Positions 27,035 to 35,909 of a stretch of DNA of 64,000 nt are shown piece by piece. The DNA is from Corticimicrobacter populi (lineage in GTDB: Bacteria > Pseudomonadota > Gammaproteobacteria > Burkholderiales > Burkholderiaceae_B), in contig NZ_QETA01000002.1 of NCBI RefSeq assembly GCF_003123725.1, forward strand, positions 372,001-436,000. Direction: 5' to 3'. The notes beneath the pieces were generated by a model that was not told where the DNA came from, made no database searches, and worked only from the letters and a program-made list of their open reading frames with translations. Within the stretch, counting starts at the first letter, position 1. Each line of letters opens with the position of its first letter. Both the position numbers and the translations under genes were made by a program.

Positions 27035-27765
27035 CTAACCACCTCATCGGATGCAGCCGCCGGCCACCATGACCGCTGCGTCCGCTCCTGCGCAAGCCTG
27101 GCTTCGAGGCTGGGGTGCTTGCGTTCGATGCTCTCGTTGTAGATGTACTCCGCATCGTCCCAGAAGGTGACGATTGCCGCGCAGAATAATCGAAGTCGAT
27201 CCAAAGGAATGTCCATCAATTCGACGGGAGGAGCAGTCGCCGTGACTTGATTCGCATTGGCCGGGGCCAAAAGGTAGTCCGGCCACAGTTCGGGGCAATG
27301 CCTGGCCAACTCGGTGGCAGAGGGCCCATCGCCATGGCGGCATGCGTTACCCAACAGGTGCAACTTGTCCAACTCGGAGAAGCTGGGGAACGCCTCAAGC
27401 CCTATGCCGCGAAGTTCAAGGAACAACTCGCGAAGTCTGCGCCAGTTTCCCTTCTCTGCCTGAGCAGCCAAGCCTTCGTGCGGGCGCAACGCCGCAGCAC
27501 ATCCACGCAGGTAACCACGCAGCTGACGCTCCCAGATCGACTGGATGGAAAGGCCAAAAGCCATCTTGGTCTCGCGGAGCACGTCTCCCGCATCGGAAAG
27601 GGCAAACGCGGCCGCCGGCTCATCGCTGCGGCTAAGTATGTGCATCTTCTCTTCGAGCACCTGTATCGATGGCACGATGACATCGTCAAGGAATGACTGA
27701 ACGCTGATCCCGTGCATCGCCGTGGCGACATCGGCGTGACAGTTCTGCCAACGAAAAATGGTCAC
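27031..27765 (-). CDS. Helical HEPN-like protein, second gene of the HEPN operon
   Basis: 244 residues, predicted almost entirely helical, no named family recognised. The most striking stretch is LDKLHLLGNACRHGDGPSA (Asn140, Arg143, His144), a motif seen in HEPN-like families where Asn/Arg/His line the dimer cleft, although the canonical R-x4-H spacing is absent. It starts with GTG (27765) overlapping the TGA of the upstream gene by four bases, and its own stop overlaps the next start by four bases, so the three proteins are translationally coupled and probably act together. Confidence 0.5.
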   Translation of the reverse strand: MTIFRWQNCHADVATAMHGISVQSFLDDVIVPSIQVLEEKMHILSRSDEPAAAFALSDAGDVLRETKMAFGLSIQSIWERQLRGYLRGCAAALRPHEGLAAQAEKGNWRRLRELFLELRGIGLEAFPSFSELDKLHLLGNACRHGDGPSATELARHCPELWPDYLLAPANANQVTATAPPVELMDIPLDRLRLFCAAIVTFWDDAEYIYNESIERKHPSLEARLAQERTQRSWWPAAASDEVVR

Positions 27766-28397
27766 ATGTTGTCTCCAAGCCGATGCTCAGTGATCAAGCC
27801 GCGGTAGGCGAAATTGATCAGGTCCCGCACTAGCTCAAGAAGCCCAGCGTACGGAAGACCGTCAAACGGGTCCCCATGCGCCATCTTGTTTCGGAGCTGG
27901 GCCAGGGTGGGCTCAGATTCACCCGTAAGTTGACCGACGACGCAGGCATTGCAGCGCACGGCGATGGGCAAGTTGTCATCGCTCAGGCCGTCGTACTCAA
28001 CTAGGTGTTTGAGCAAGGCCGCAAGCGTTCGCTTGTTCTTCGCAACCCGACCTCCATGGCTGCCAACCAATGCGATTTCCAGAGCTGTCAGCGCAACTAG
28101 TTCGCCGGCTTTGATCAACTCCGCATCGCTCCAACCGAGCAGATACAGCTTTTGTGCGCGAGCGTACTTCAGGCGCACAACCGCTGGGACGCGGACGTCA
28201 AGATCGAGATCGCGAAGGAATTTCTGCCATTGGCTGACCTCGTGGAACTGCATCAAGCCCGCTGGGTTTCCCCGACTCGGCCAAGGCAGTACGAGCGGTT
28301 CAAGGCGCGGCGGAAGGCAATTCTCTAAAAGGTCCATGTCAGAGCAAGTCACACTGAATTGAACGGTGATGTCAACGTAAGTAGGAAACTCGGCCAC
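27762..28397 (-). CDS. HEPN-type protein, first gene of the HEPN operon
   Basis: 211 residues. The C-terminal half looks like a HEPN domain: a long helix AGELVALTALEIALVGSHGG, a second helix RTLAALLKHLVEYDGL, and the motif QLRNKMAHGDPFDG with Arg169 and His174 (R-x4-H). The N-terminal 90 residues may be a beta-rich recognition part (TYVDITVQFSVTCSD). First gene of a three-gene operon in which all junctions are four-base overlaps. Partner, target and toxicity are unknown; the fold call rests on the motif and the helical pattern. Confidence 0.6.
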   Translation of the reverse strand: MAEFPTYVDITVQFSVTCSDMDLLENCLPPRLEPLVLPWPSRGNPAGLMQFHEVSQWQKFLRDLDLDVRVPAVVRLKYARAQKLYLLGWSDAELIKAGELVALTALEIALVGSHGGRVAKNKRTLAALLKHLVEYDGLSDDNLPIAVRCNACVVGQLTGESEPTLAQLRNKMAHGDPFDGLPYAGLLELVRDLINFAYRGLITEHRLGDNM

Positions 28398-28464
28398 GGC
28401 CTCAGCCCGCTAACCATCCGCAGTGTTTGACACAGCACGATCAGCAGCGCGGTCTTGTCATCGT

Positions 28465-28692
28465 CTACCAGAGACGCCACCATCGCCGCGATTCCTCGCG
28501 AGCCGACAGCGGCCGCATGTCCAGGACGACCTGCGTGGCTTCGTCGCTGTTGTTCCTTCCCCGGCGCCTCAGTTCTGCCTCGTACAGGTGCGCAGTTCCA
28601 CGCGCATCCTTGGAGCCACGCAGCGCCTCAGCGCGCCAATGCCGCGCCAAATCGGCCAGTTCTTCGTCGGGTATCCCTTGTAAAGCCGTCAT
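28465..28692 (-). CDS. Small conserved hypothetical protein of mobile elements
   Basis: 75 residues starting MTALQGIPDEELADLARHWR, continuing EALRGSKDARGTAHLYEAEL. I recognise the DLARHWR/ALRG-x-x-DARG-x-AH-x-x-E pattern as a small hypothetical protein often found in integrative elements and plasmids, function unknown. Predicted as two or three charged helices. It lies between the HEPN operon and the toxin-antitoxin pair, on the same strand. Confidence 0.55.
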   Translation of the reverse strand: MTALQGIPDEELADLARHWRAEALRGSKDARGTAHLYEAELRRRGRNNSDEATQVVLDMRPLSAREESRRWWRLW

Positions 28693-28743
28693 GCGTCAGC
28701 GAGTCCTGAGCGGCCTCAGCCGGTCAGATGCACGAGCTTCCTT

Positions 28744-29049
28744 TCAGATGATGGCCTGCAGGCCCTTGTCCGCGATCACGTTGAGCAGCTTGAGCGCAGG
28801 CCCCGCCGGCCGAGTCTCGCCTTGCTCCCACTTGCGCACGGTCGAAGCCGACGTGTGCAGGTGGTGCGCGAACACAGGCTGGCTGAAGCTCAGCGCTTCG
28901 CGCAGCCGCCTGATGTCCATAGCGCTGAACTCGCGCACCGGCGGCGGACAGATGGCGTCGAACTGGCGCATGGTCACTTTGCCGATCGCGCCGGCCTCGT
29001 GCAGCGCGGCCAGGTCGCTGCGCAGCGATTCAATGAGCTTGCTCGTCAC
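28744..29049 (-). CDS. higA: HigA-type antitoxin with XRE helix-turn-helix
   Basis: 101 residues starting at a GTG (VTSKLIESLRSD). The C-terminal part is a helix-turn-helix: MDIRRLREALSFSQPVFAHHLHTSASTVRKWEQG. That C-terminal HTH and the toxin-first gene order are typical of the HigB2/RelE (PF06296)-HigA branch. Its start overlaps the toxin end by 20 bp. It should bind the palindrome at 29425-29449 alone or with toxin to repress the pair. Confidence 0.85.
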   Translation of the reverse strand: MTSKLIESLRSDLAALHEAGAIGKVTMRQFDAICPPPVREFSAMDIRRLREALSFSQPVFAHHLHTSASTVRKWEQGETRPAGPALKLLNVIADKGLQAII

Positions 29050-29416
29050 AATGCACCTCCAGTAGAACTCCTGCCTGCAATGCCTGAACCAACGCTGCCG
29101 CGGGAAGGTCCAGGAACACCTTGCCTGCGTACTGCAGCGCCTTCTTTTCGTCCTGCCCGATGTTCGCCGTGGCGCTCTTGGGAAACCCGTGCAAGAACAC
29201 GTACCGGGTGCCGATGCGGGCCAAGAGCAAGGTGCGGTAACCACCGCTCTTGCCGCCGCCTGCACGCGCCACGCGCTTCTTGTAGAGGTGGCCGCCCAGA
29301 TCCGCATCGATCAGGCCACTTTCCATCTCCCGCACCGCTTTGCACAAAGCAGCATCGGACAGTTTCTCGCCCGCCTGCCACCGAGCGAAGTCCTTGCGCT
29401 TGAGAACCTGCGGCAA
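29030..29416 (-). CDS. higB: HigB2/RelE-family toxin
   Basis: Probable ribosome-dependent mRNA endonuclease. Family pattern: VLKRKDFARWQAGEKLSD, MESGLIDADLGGHLYKKRVA, GGGKSGGYRTLLLAR, RYVFLHGFPKSATANI and ALQYAGKVFLDLP. I place the start at TTG 29416 (MPQVLKRK), where family similarity begins and just downstream of a TATAAT (29431-29426) inside the operator palindrome; this would give a nearly leaderless mRNA. The same frame is open to a GTG at 29467 that overlaps the integrase stop by four bases, which would add 17 residues encoded across the palindrome. 128 residues with the chosen start. Confidence 0.8.
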   Translation of the reverse strand: MPQVLKRKDFARWQAGEKLSDAALCKAVREMESGLIDADLGGHLYKKRVARAGGGKSGGYRTLLLARIGTRYVFLHGFPKSATANIGQDEKKALQYAGKVFLDLPAAALVQALQAGVLLEVHCDEQAH

Positions 29417-29424
29417 CGAATCAC

Positions 29425-29449
29425 AATTATACCCGAGACGGGTATAATT
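29425..29449. promoter_or_regulatory. Perfect palindromic operator/promoter of the toxin-antitoxin pair
   Basis: AATTATACCCG and CGGGTATAATT form an 11-bp perfect inverted repeat around an AGA spacer. Each arm contains a TATAAT-type -10 element, so bound HigA would cover the promoter. It sits between the integrase end and the toxin start. It is strikingly A+T-rich at its edges compared with its surroundings. Confidence 0.8.
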
Positions 29450-29463
29450 TTCCAGCGTGCCCG

Positions 29464-30675
29464 TCACGGTGCTGCCACCAGGTCTGTGGCCAACCGTGCG
29501 CCCACCACCGTCTTGCGCCGCTGGGCCACCAGTTCGGCCGCTTCGCGCACCGGCTTGTCCTCGGTGTGGACATACCGCATGAACATTGCCACGGTCTTGT
29601 GCGCAGTCAGCGCCATGCCGACCTTCACGGGGATGCCCGAGTTGGCGATGTCGGTCGCCGAGCGATGACGGATGCCATGTGTGCCCACGTGGCTCACACC
29701 GGCACGCTTGAGGATGCGGGTCCAGCCGCCGTAATACTCACCCGTGGTCATGTGCTGCCCTGGGTGGTTCGGCGACGGAAACACATGAGGGCAACCGTCC
29801 TGACGCAGCGCGGTGGACAGCAGCCGGTAGGCCTCCTCACTCAGGGGCTTGGACATCCCACCGGTCTTGCTGTCGGGCCAGACCACGCGTCGGTGCTCCA
29901 GGTCCACCCAGTCCCATTGCAGCGTGACGATCTCGGAGCGTCGGCCCGCGAACTCGAACTGCAGCCGGATGGCCAGTGGCAGGACGGCGTGATCCAGTCC
30001 CAGCCCATCGGTTTCCAGATAGTCGAGATACCGGAACAGCTTGCCCATCTCCTCGTCGCTGATGAGGTGTGTGGCCTTGCCGTTAGGGTACATCGGGACG
30101 TGGCGGCAGGGGTTGGTGCCGTCCGGCCGGTAGCCCCAGACCTCAGCCAAGTTGAACATCTTGCGCATCACGCTGAACGTGCGGTTTGCCTCGGCCGGCT
30201 TGTGCGACCACTTCTTCATCGCTATGGCCACATCCGGCCGCTTTACGTCCTGAACCTTCATCCGGCCTAGCATCGGGACGATGCAGCGGTCGATGACCGC
30301 CTGATATCCGCGCTGCGTACTGGGCTTGTTGCGCTGCTTGGAGTGGTCCTCCATGGACTTCTCGCACAGTTCCTTGACTGTCGGTGCGGCTCGGGCAGCA
30401 GCCTTGGCGGCGCTGGGATCGCCGCCCTTACGTACCTTCGCCAGCCACTCCTGGGCCAGCGAGCGGGCCTGCTCGACGGTCAGTTCCCCGTACACGCCCA
30501 GGGCGGGCTTGCGGCGCTCGCCGGCGTTAGTGCGGTACTGCAGCATGAACACCTTGCGCCCTGCTGGTGTAACCTTGCACAGGAAGCCGGGCACCAGCGT
30601 GTCCCGGAGTTCGACGGCCAAGGCCTGGGGTTGTGCCGCATCGACTGCGGACTTGGTGAGCTTGAGTTTTGCCAC
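29464..30675 (-). CDS. int: Tn4371-type tyrosine integrase
   Basis: 403 residues from the GTG at 30675, which has AAGGAG 5 bp upstream; an in-frame ATG at 30732 would add 19 residues without a ribosome-binding site. N-terminal DUF4102-type arm-binding domain (MAKLKLTKSAVDAAQPQAL, LVPGFLCKVTPAGRKVFMLQ), SAM-like core-binding domain, and catalytic domain with Arg245 (GRRSEI), Lys270 (SKTGG), His333 and Arg336 (HGIRH), His359 (TAHKT) and the nucleophile Tyr368 (MRYVH). All catalytic residues are intact, so excision or integration may still be possible. It reads inward from the right attachment site 175 bp away. Confidence 0.95.
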   Translation of the reverse strand: MAKLKLTKSAVDAAQPQALAVELRDTLVPGFLCKVTPAGRKVFMLQYRTNAGERRKPALGVYGELTVEQARSLAQEWLAKVRKGGDPSAAKAAARAAPTVKELCEKSMEDHSKQRNKPSTQRGYQAVIDRCIVPMLGRMKVQDVKRPDVAIAMKKWSHKPAEANRTFSVMRKMFNLAEVWGYRPDGTNPCRHVPMYPNGKATHLISDEEMGKLFRYLDYLETDGLGLDHAVLPLAIRLQFEFAGRRSEIVTLQWDWVDLEHRRVVWPDSKTGGMSKPLSEEAYRLLSTALRQDGCPHVFPSPNHPGQHMTTGEYYGGWTRILKRAGVSHVGTHGIRHRSATDIANSGIPVKVGMALTAHKTVAMFMRYVHTEDKPVREAAELVAQRRKTVVGARLATDLVAAP

Positions 30676-30849
30676 GATGACTCCTTGAAAGACCCAGTTT
30701 CCAAGAGCCTCATGGGAGCCATGGGGGCACAAGCCGGGTCAGGTTTGGGAAAGCACCGTCATATGTTGGACTCGCCTAAGTGATTGATAAACCTGCTGTA
30801 TCGGGCTTGGGCGTGGTCCAGCGAAGTTCGGTGCGGGAGACATGGTGAA

Positions 30850-30857
30850 ATGAAAAA
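30850..30857. other. Right attachment core of the island
   Basis: ATGAAAAA, identical to the left core at 15802-15809. Its A-run continues into the A/T tract of the groEL terminator, so the target site is CAT plus the U-tract of that terminator. Confidence 0.75.
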
Positions 30858-30891
30858 AACGGCACGGGAGCGACCCGTGCCGTTTTTTTTT
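30853..30891 (-). terminator. groEL terminator
   Basis: CGGCACGGG (30860-30868) and CCCGTGCCG (30874-30882) form a 9-bp perfect stem with a 5-nt loop, flanked by seven A and nine T, so it can work on both strands. For groEL it lies 52 bp after the stop and keeps a seven-U tract despite the island insertion next to it. Confidence 0.93.
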
Positions 30892-30942
30892 GCATGTACT
30901 CGATGCCGGCCGAAACCGGCACCGTGCTCAGGCGGAAGGGAC

Positions 30943-32607
<1,665 letters not shown>

Positions 32608-32659
32608 TTATCGGGAGATCGCGCCAGATGGGCGCGCTGTCTCGGTATGCCGGACGAGC

Positions 32660-32947
32660 TTACTCGACGACGGCGAGGATTTCTTCTTCGCGAATGACCA
32701 GGACTTCCTGGCCATCAACCTTGACGGTCTGGCCGGCATACTTGCCGAACAGGACCTTGTCGCCGACCTTCAGGTCGACCGGCTGGAGCTTGCCGTCTTC
32801 GGTGCGCTTGCCCGGGCCGACAGCGATGACTTCACCCTGGTCGGGCTTTTCAGCGGCATTTTCGGGGATAACGATACCGGAGGCAGTGGTGCGCTCGTTG
32901 TCCAGGCGCTTGATGATCACGCGATCATGCAGGGGACGCAGGGCCAT
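32660..32947 (-). CDS. groES: Co-chaperonin GroES (Hsp10)
   Basis: 95-residue subunit of the heptameric lid. [20 protein letters not shown], the mobile loop [14 protein letters not shown], and [20 protein letters not shown] are diagnostic. The ATG at 32947 follows the operon leader carrying a CIRCE element. First gene of groES-groEL. Confidence 0.98.
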   Translation of the reverse strand: MALRPLHDRVIIKRLDNERTTASGIVIPENAAEKPDQGEVIAVGPGKRTEDGKLQPVDLKVGDKVLFGKYAGQTVKVDGQEVLVIREEEILAVVE

Positions 32948-33011
32948 GGATAAACTCCTGTGATGGTGAAGAAAATGAAATAATGACCGGATTGTCAGGA
33001 GCAGGGAGTGT

Positions 33012-33038
33012 TTAGCACTCACCTGCATCGAGTGCTAA
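33012..33038 (-). promoter_or_regulatory. CIRCE operator for HrcA
   Basis: TTAGCACTC (33012-33020), nine bases, GAGTGCTAA (33030-33038): a perfect CIRCE inverted repeat, 65 bp upstream of groES. It indicates repression by HrcA at normal temperature; a sigma-32 promoter may coexist but I could not assign one. Confidence 0.96.
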
Positions 33039-33089
33039 TTATAGGGACGAAAACCGACGCTTCAAGAGCGTTGACGCATTTTGTTACCA

Positions 33090-33542
33090 ATGTCCATGCC
33101 ACGCCAGAAAACCGAGCGATCTCAAAAGGTTGCTGCTCCTCCCATACCGGACGTGGTGCGTCTGAGCCGCAGTCCGTGGATGCGATTCTGCTATGGCGTG
33201 CTGGCGGTGATCTGCATTGTTCTGGCGATCATCGGTGCCATCCTGCCGGGCATGCCGACCACGGTTTTCCTGCTGGCGGCAGCCTGGGCTGCAGCGCGCT
33301 GCTCGCCCCGACTGTACGCCTGGCTCTGGCATCATCCGCTGCTGGGGCCATCGCTCTGGAACTGGCATGCCGGGCGCAAGGTGTCGCGGCGCGCCAAGTG
33401 GATGGCGGGCATCTGCATGAGCCTCAGCGCCGTGGTGATGTTCTACAACATCCCGCAGACCTGGCTGGCGGTCACGCTTACGCTGGTGATGCTGTGTGTG
33501 CTGGTCTGGCTGGTACGTCGTCCCGAACCCTCGGCGGACTGA
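33090..33542 (+). CDS. DUF454 (YbaN-like) inner-membrane protein
   Basis: 150 residues. Family core ILPGMPTTVFLLAAAWAAARCSPRLYAWL followed by HPLLGPSLWNW, with about three to four membrane helices (CYGVLAVICIVLAIIGAI, MSLSAVVMFYNI, WLAVTLTLVMLCVLVWLV). Function unknown in any organism I know. ATG at 33090 chosen; 33096 is an alternative. Divergent from groES. Confidence 0.85.
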   Translation: MSMPRQKTERSQKVAAPPIPDVVRLSRSPWMRFCYGVLAVICIVLAIIGAILPGMPTTVFLLAAAWAAARCSPRLYAWLWHHPLLGPSLWNWHAGRKVSRRAKWMAGICMSLSAVVMFYNIPQTWLAVTLTLVMLCVLVWLVRRPEPSAD

Positions 33543-33591
33543 GTGGCTGCGCGCAATGCATGTCAGGTCATCGGTTGAGGGGCCTGATATG

Positions 33592-33617
33592 AAAAAACCG
33601 CCTTGCGGCGGTTTTTT
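33592..33617. terminator. Bidirectional terminator between DUF454 gene and fabI
   Basis: AAAAAACCGCC, TTGC, GGCGGTTTTTT: an 11-bp stem whose A and T tracts serve both convergent genes, 50 bp after the DUF454 stop and 29 bp from the fabI stop. Confidence 0.93.
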
Positions 33618-33645
33618 ACATCTGTCGTACCGAAGCGCGGTTGCC

Positions 33646-34431
33646 TCAGCGATCCATGCCTGGCACGGTGGCGAAGAAACCGCCGTCGACATGGGTGATT
33701 TCGCCGGTAATACCTGCTGCCAGGTCGGACAACAGGAAGGCTGCCGTGTTGCCGACATCCTCGATAGTGACGTTACGGCGCAGCGGTGCGTAGGTCTCGA
33801 CGAACTTGAAGATCAGGTTGAAGTCCTTGATCCCTGCCGCAGCCAGCGTCTTGATCGGGCCTGCCGAGATGCCGTTGGCGCGGATGCCCTGGGGGCCGAG
33901 GGCCGCGGCCAGGTAGCGCACGCTGGCTTCCAGGGAGGCCTTGGCCAGGCCCATGGTGTTGTAGTGCGGCACGACCTTTTCGGCACCCAGGTAGCTGAGC
34001 GTCAGCACCGAGGAGGGGCGACCTTGCAACATGGGCAGCAGCGCCTTGGTCAGGGCCGGGAAGCTGTAGGCCGAGATATCGTGGGCAATGCGGAAGTTTT
34101 CGCGCGACAGACCATCGAGGAAGGTGCCGGCGATGGCTTCGCGCGGAGCGAAGCCGATGGCGTGCACCAGACCGTCGAGTCCGTCCCAGCGGGCCGACAG
34201 ATCGCGAACCAGATCGTCGATCTGGTTGTCTTCACCGACATCACAGGGGAGGACGATGTCGCTGCCGAAGTCGGCGGCGAATTCTTCCACACGCTCCTTG
34301 AAGCGGTCGCCCGCGTAGGTGAAGGCGAGCTCTGCGCCTTGCTCGTGGCAGGATTTCGCGATCCCGTAGGCGATGGAGCGATTGGAGATGACGCCTGTGA
34401 TCAGGAGACGTTTGCCGGCAAGAAAGCCCAT
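33646..34431 (-). CDS. fabI: Enoyl-[acyl-carrier-protein] reductase (NADH)
   Basis: Last reduction of each fatty-acid elongation cycle, trans-2-enoyl-ACP to acyl-ACP; the target of triclosan. 261 residues, short-chain dehydrogenase fold with the FabI-type glycine motif [13 protein letters not shown], and the catalytic Tyr-x6-Lys in [33 protein letters not shown] is the substrate-binding helix. Monocistronic, followed by mltD upstream on the same strand. Confidence 0.97.
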   Translation of the reverse strand: MGFLAGKRLLITGVISNRSIAYGIAKSCHEQGAELAFTYAGDRFKERVEEFAADFGSDIVLPCDVGEDNQIDDLVRDLSARWDGLDGLVHAIGFAPREAIAGTFLDGLSRENFRIAHDISAYSFPALTKALLPMLQGRPSSVLTLSYLGAEKVVPHYNTMGLAKASLEASVRYLAAALGPQGIRANGISAGPIKTLAAAGIKDFNLIFKFVETYAPLRRNVTIEDVGNTAAFLLSDLAAGITGEITHVDGGFFATVPGMDR

Positions 34432-34498
34432 GCTGGAGTTCCTTTTTCGTACTTGCTATCAGATTACGGAAGTCGGCATTCTATCAGCCGTTTGCGGT

Positions 34499-35902
34499 TT
34501 AGCCACGGATTCGTGTGCCCGGAATGCGTAAACGAGCCCCAATCCGCAGGTTATTGCCCTTGATGTTGTTGAGCGAACGCAGATTCTCGACGGTCGTGCC
34601 GTACTGGCGTGCCAGCCCGAATAGCGTATCGCCGCTGCGCACCTGGTGGTAGCGAACATTGCTGCCCGAGGTGTTGCGCGTGGTGCCGGCCGGAACCGCG
34701 ACTGGCTCGAGCGAGGCCAGTTGTGCCTGGCCCTGCGACGGCACCAGCAGGGCGCGCCCGCGGGCACTGTTCTCGCGTCGTCCGAGGTCGTTGATTTCGC
34801 GCAGTTGGGCGACCGTGATACCGAATTTGCGGGCGATGCTGGTCAGGGTTTCGTTGCGCTTGCTCTGGTAGGTCTGCCAGGAGGTGAGGGCACCCTGGTG
34901 GGCGGCGAGGTTGCTTTCGAAGATCGGTGCGCGGTCAATGGGCAGCAGCAGCGTGGGTTGGTGGCGACCCAGGATGACCGGGCGATTGTAGGAAGGATTC
35001 AGCGCCTGGAACTCGTCGAGCGGCATTTCCGCGAAGCGGGCGGCCAGCGCAATATCGATGTCGCGCTGCTTGCGGATGGTGACGAAGTAGGGCTCGTTCT
35101 GGACCTCGGGCAGTGCGATGGCGTAGCGCTCGGGGTCGGAAATGATGTTTTTGATGGCCTGCAGTTTGGGGATATAGTTGCGGGTTTCATCGGGCATGGT
35201 CAGCGACAGGTAGTCGGTCGGCTGGTCCAGCGCGATGTTCTTTTCCATGGCCCGGCGAACGGCACCTTCGCCCCAGTTATAGGAGGCCAGCGCCAGATAC
35301 CAGTCGCCCTGGAAGTCGAACAGGTACTCAAGGTAATCGAGCGCGGCATTGGTGGAGGCGATCGGGTCGCGTCGCTCGTCGCGCCACCAGTCCTGCTGCA
35401 GCTTGAAGTTCTTGCCGGTACTGGGGATGAATTGCCACAGTCCTGCTGCCTTGGCGCGTGAATAGGCGGCCGGGTTGTAGGCGCTTTCGATAAAGGGCAG
35501 CAGGGCCAGTTCTGTGGGCAGGCCGCGGCGGTTGATTTCTTCGACGATGTGGAACAGGAACTTGCTGGCCCGTTGCGCCATCATCTGGACCGACTCGGGG
35601 CGGGCAGCATAATACTGCGTCCACTGTTCAACCAGCGGGGTATCCAGATTGGGAATGGTATAGCCGCGCCGGATCCGGTCCCAGATATCGGTGGCTGGAT
35701 GGGTGAGGTCGATGGTGCGGGATGTGTCGGTGGCGATCAGGCGGCCGGTGCTGGTCTGGGTCACGTGCGCACGCAGGACGCGCTCGCTGCCCGCATCGGC
35801 GTTGCCATCGGTACGCTGAACGCTGGCACAGCCGGAAAGCAGTGCCACACAGCCCAGCAGGCCGCAGGCAATCAGTCTGGAAAAATGGGAAAGGTGCATC
35901 AT
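34499..35902 (-). CDS. mltD: Membrane-bound lytic murein transglycosylase D (lipoprotein)
   Basis: Cleaves peptidoglycan glycan strands to 1,6-anhydro-MurNAc products. 467 residues. Lipoprotein signal with lipobox LLSGC; SLT domain with the catalytic Glu in LLPFIESAYNPAAYSRAKAA and LWQFIPSTGKNF; then two LysM repeats at the C terminus (about 345-390 and 415-467), the second being YHQVRSGDTLFGLARQYGTT. ATG at 35902 (a second ATG follows immediately). gloB ends 7 bp upstream on the same strand, a gene pair common in proteobacteria. Confidence 0.94.
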   Translation of the reverse strand: MMHLSHFSRLIACGLLGCVALLSGCASVQRTDGNADAGSERVLRAHVTQTSTGRLIATDTSRTIDLTHPATDIWDRIRRGYTIPNLDTPLVEQWTQYYAARPESVQMMAQRASKFLFHIVEEINRRGLPTELALLPFIESAYNPAAYSRAKAAGLWQFIPSTGKNFKLQQDWWRDERRDPIASTNAALDYLEYLFDFQGDWYLALASYNWGEGAVRRAMEKNIALDQPTDYLSLTMPDETRNYIPKLQAIKNIISDPERYAIALPEVQNEPYFVTIRKQRDIDIALAARFAEMPLDEFQALNPSYNRPVILGRHQPTLLLPIDRAPIFESNLAAHQGALTSWQTYQSKRNETLTSIARKFGITVAQLREINDLGRRENSARGRALLVPSQGQAQLASLEPVAVPAGTTRNTSGSNVRYHQVRSGDTLFGLARQYGTTVENLRSLNNIKGNNLRIGARLRIPGTRIRG

Positions 35903-35909
35903 GGGTGCT

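Larger units (their letters stand above)
15802..30857. mobile_element. Degenerate Tn4371-type integrative conjugative element carrying defence genes
   Basis: About 15.06 kb between two copies of ATGAAAAA, inserted between a TonB receptor gene and the groEL terminator. A Tn4371-type tyrosine integrase reads inward from the right end; DUF2274, the gene that follows trbI in these elements, reads outward at the left end. Also present is a broken DUF2958 gene of the kind carried by such elements. Absent are rep, parA, traR, traF, traG and trbB-trbI, so it cannot conjugate by itself. Several cargo genes (17.6-23.5 kb, 27-28.4 kb) look richer in A+T than the chromosome by eye. Cargo is mostly nucleases, HEPN-type proteins and a toxin-antitoxin pair. 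Confidence 0.85.
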
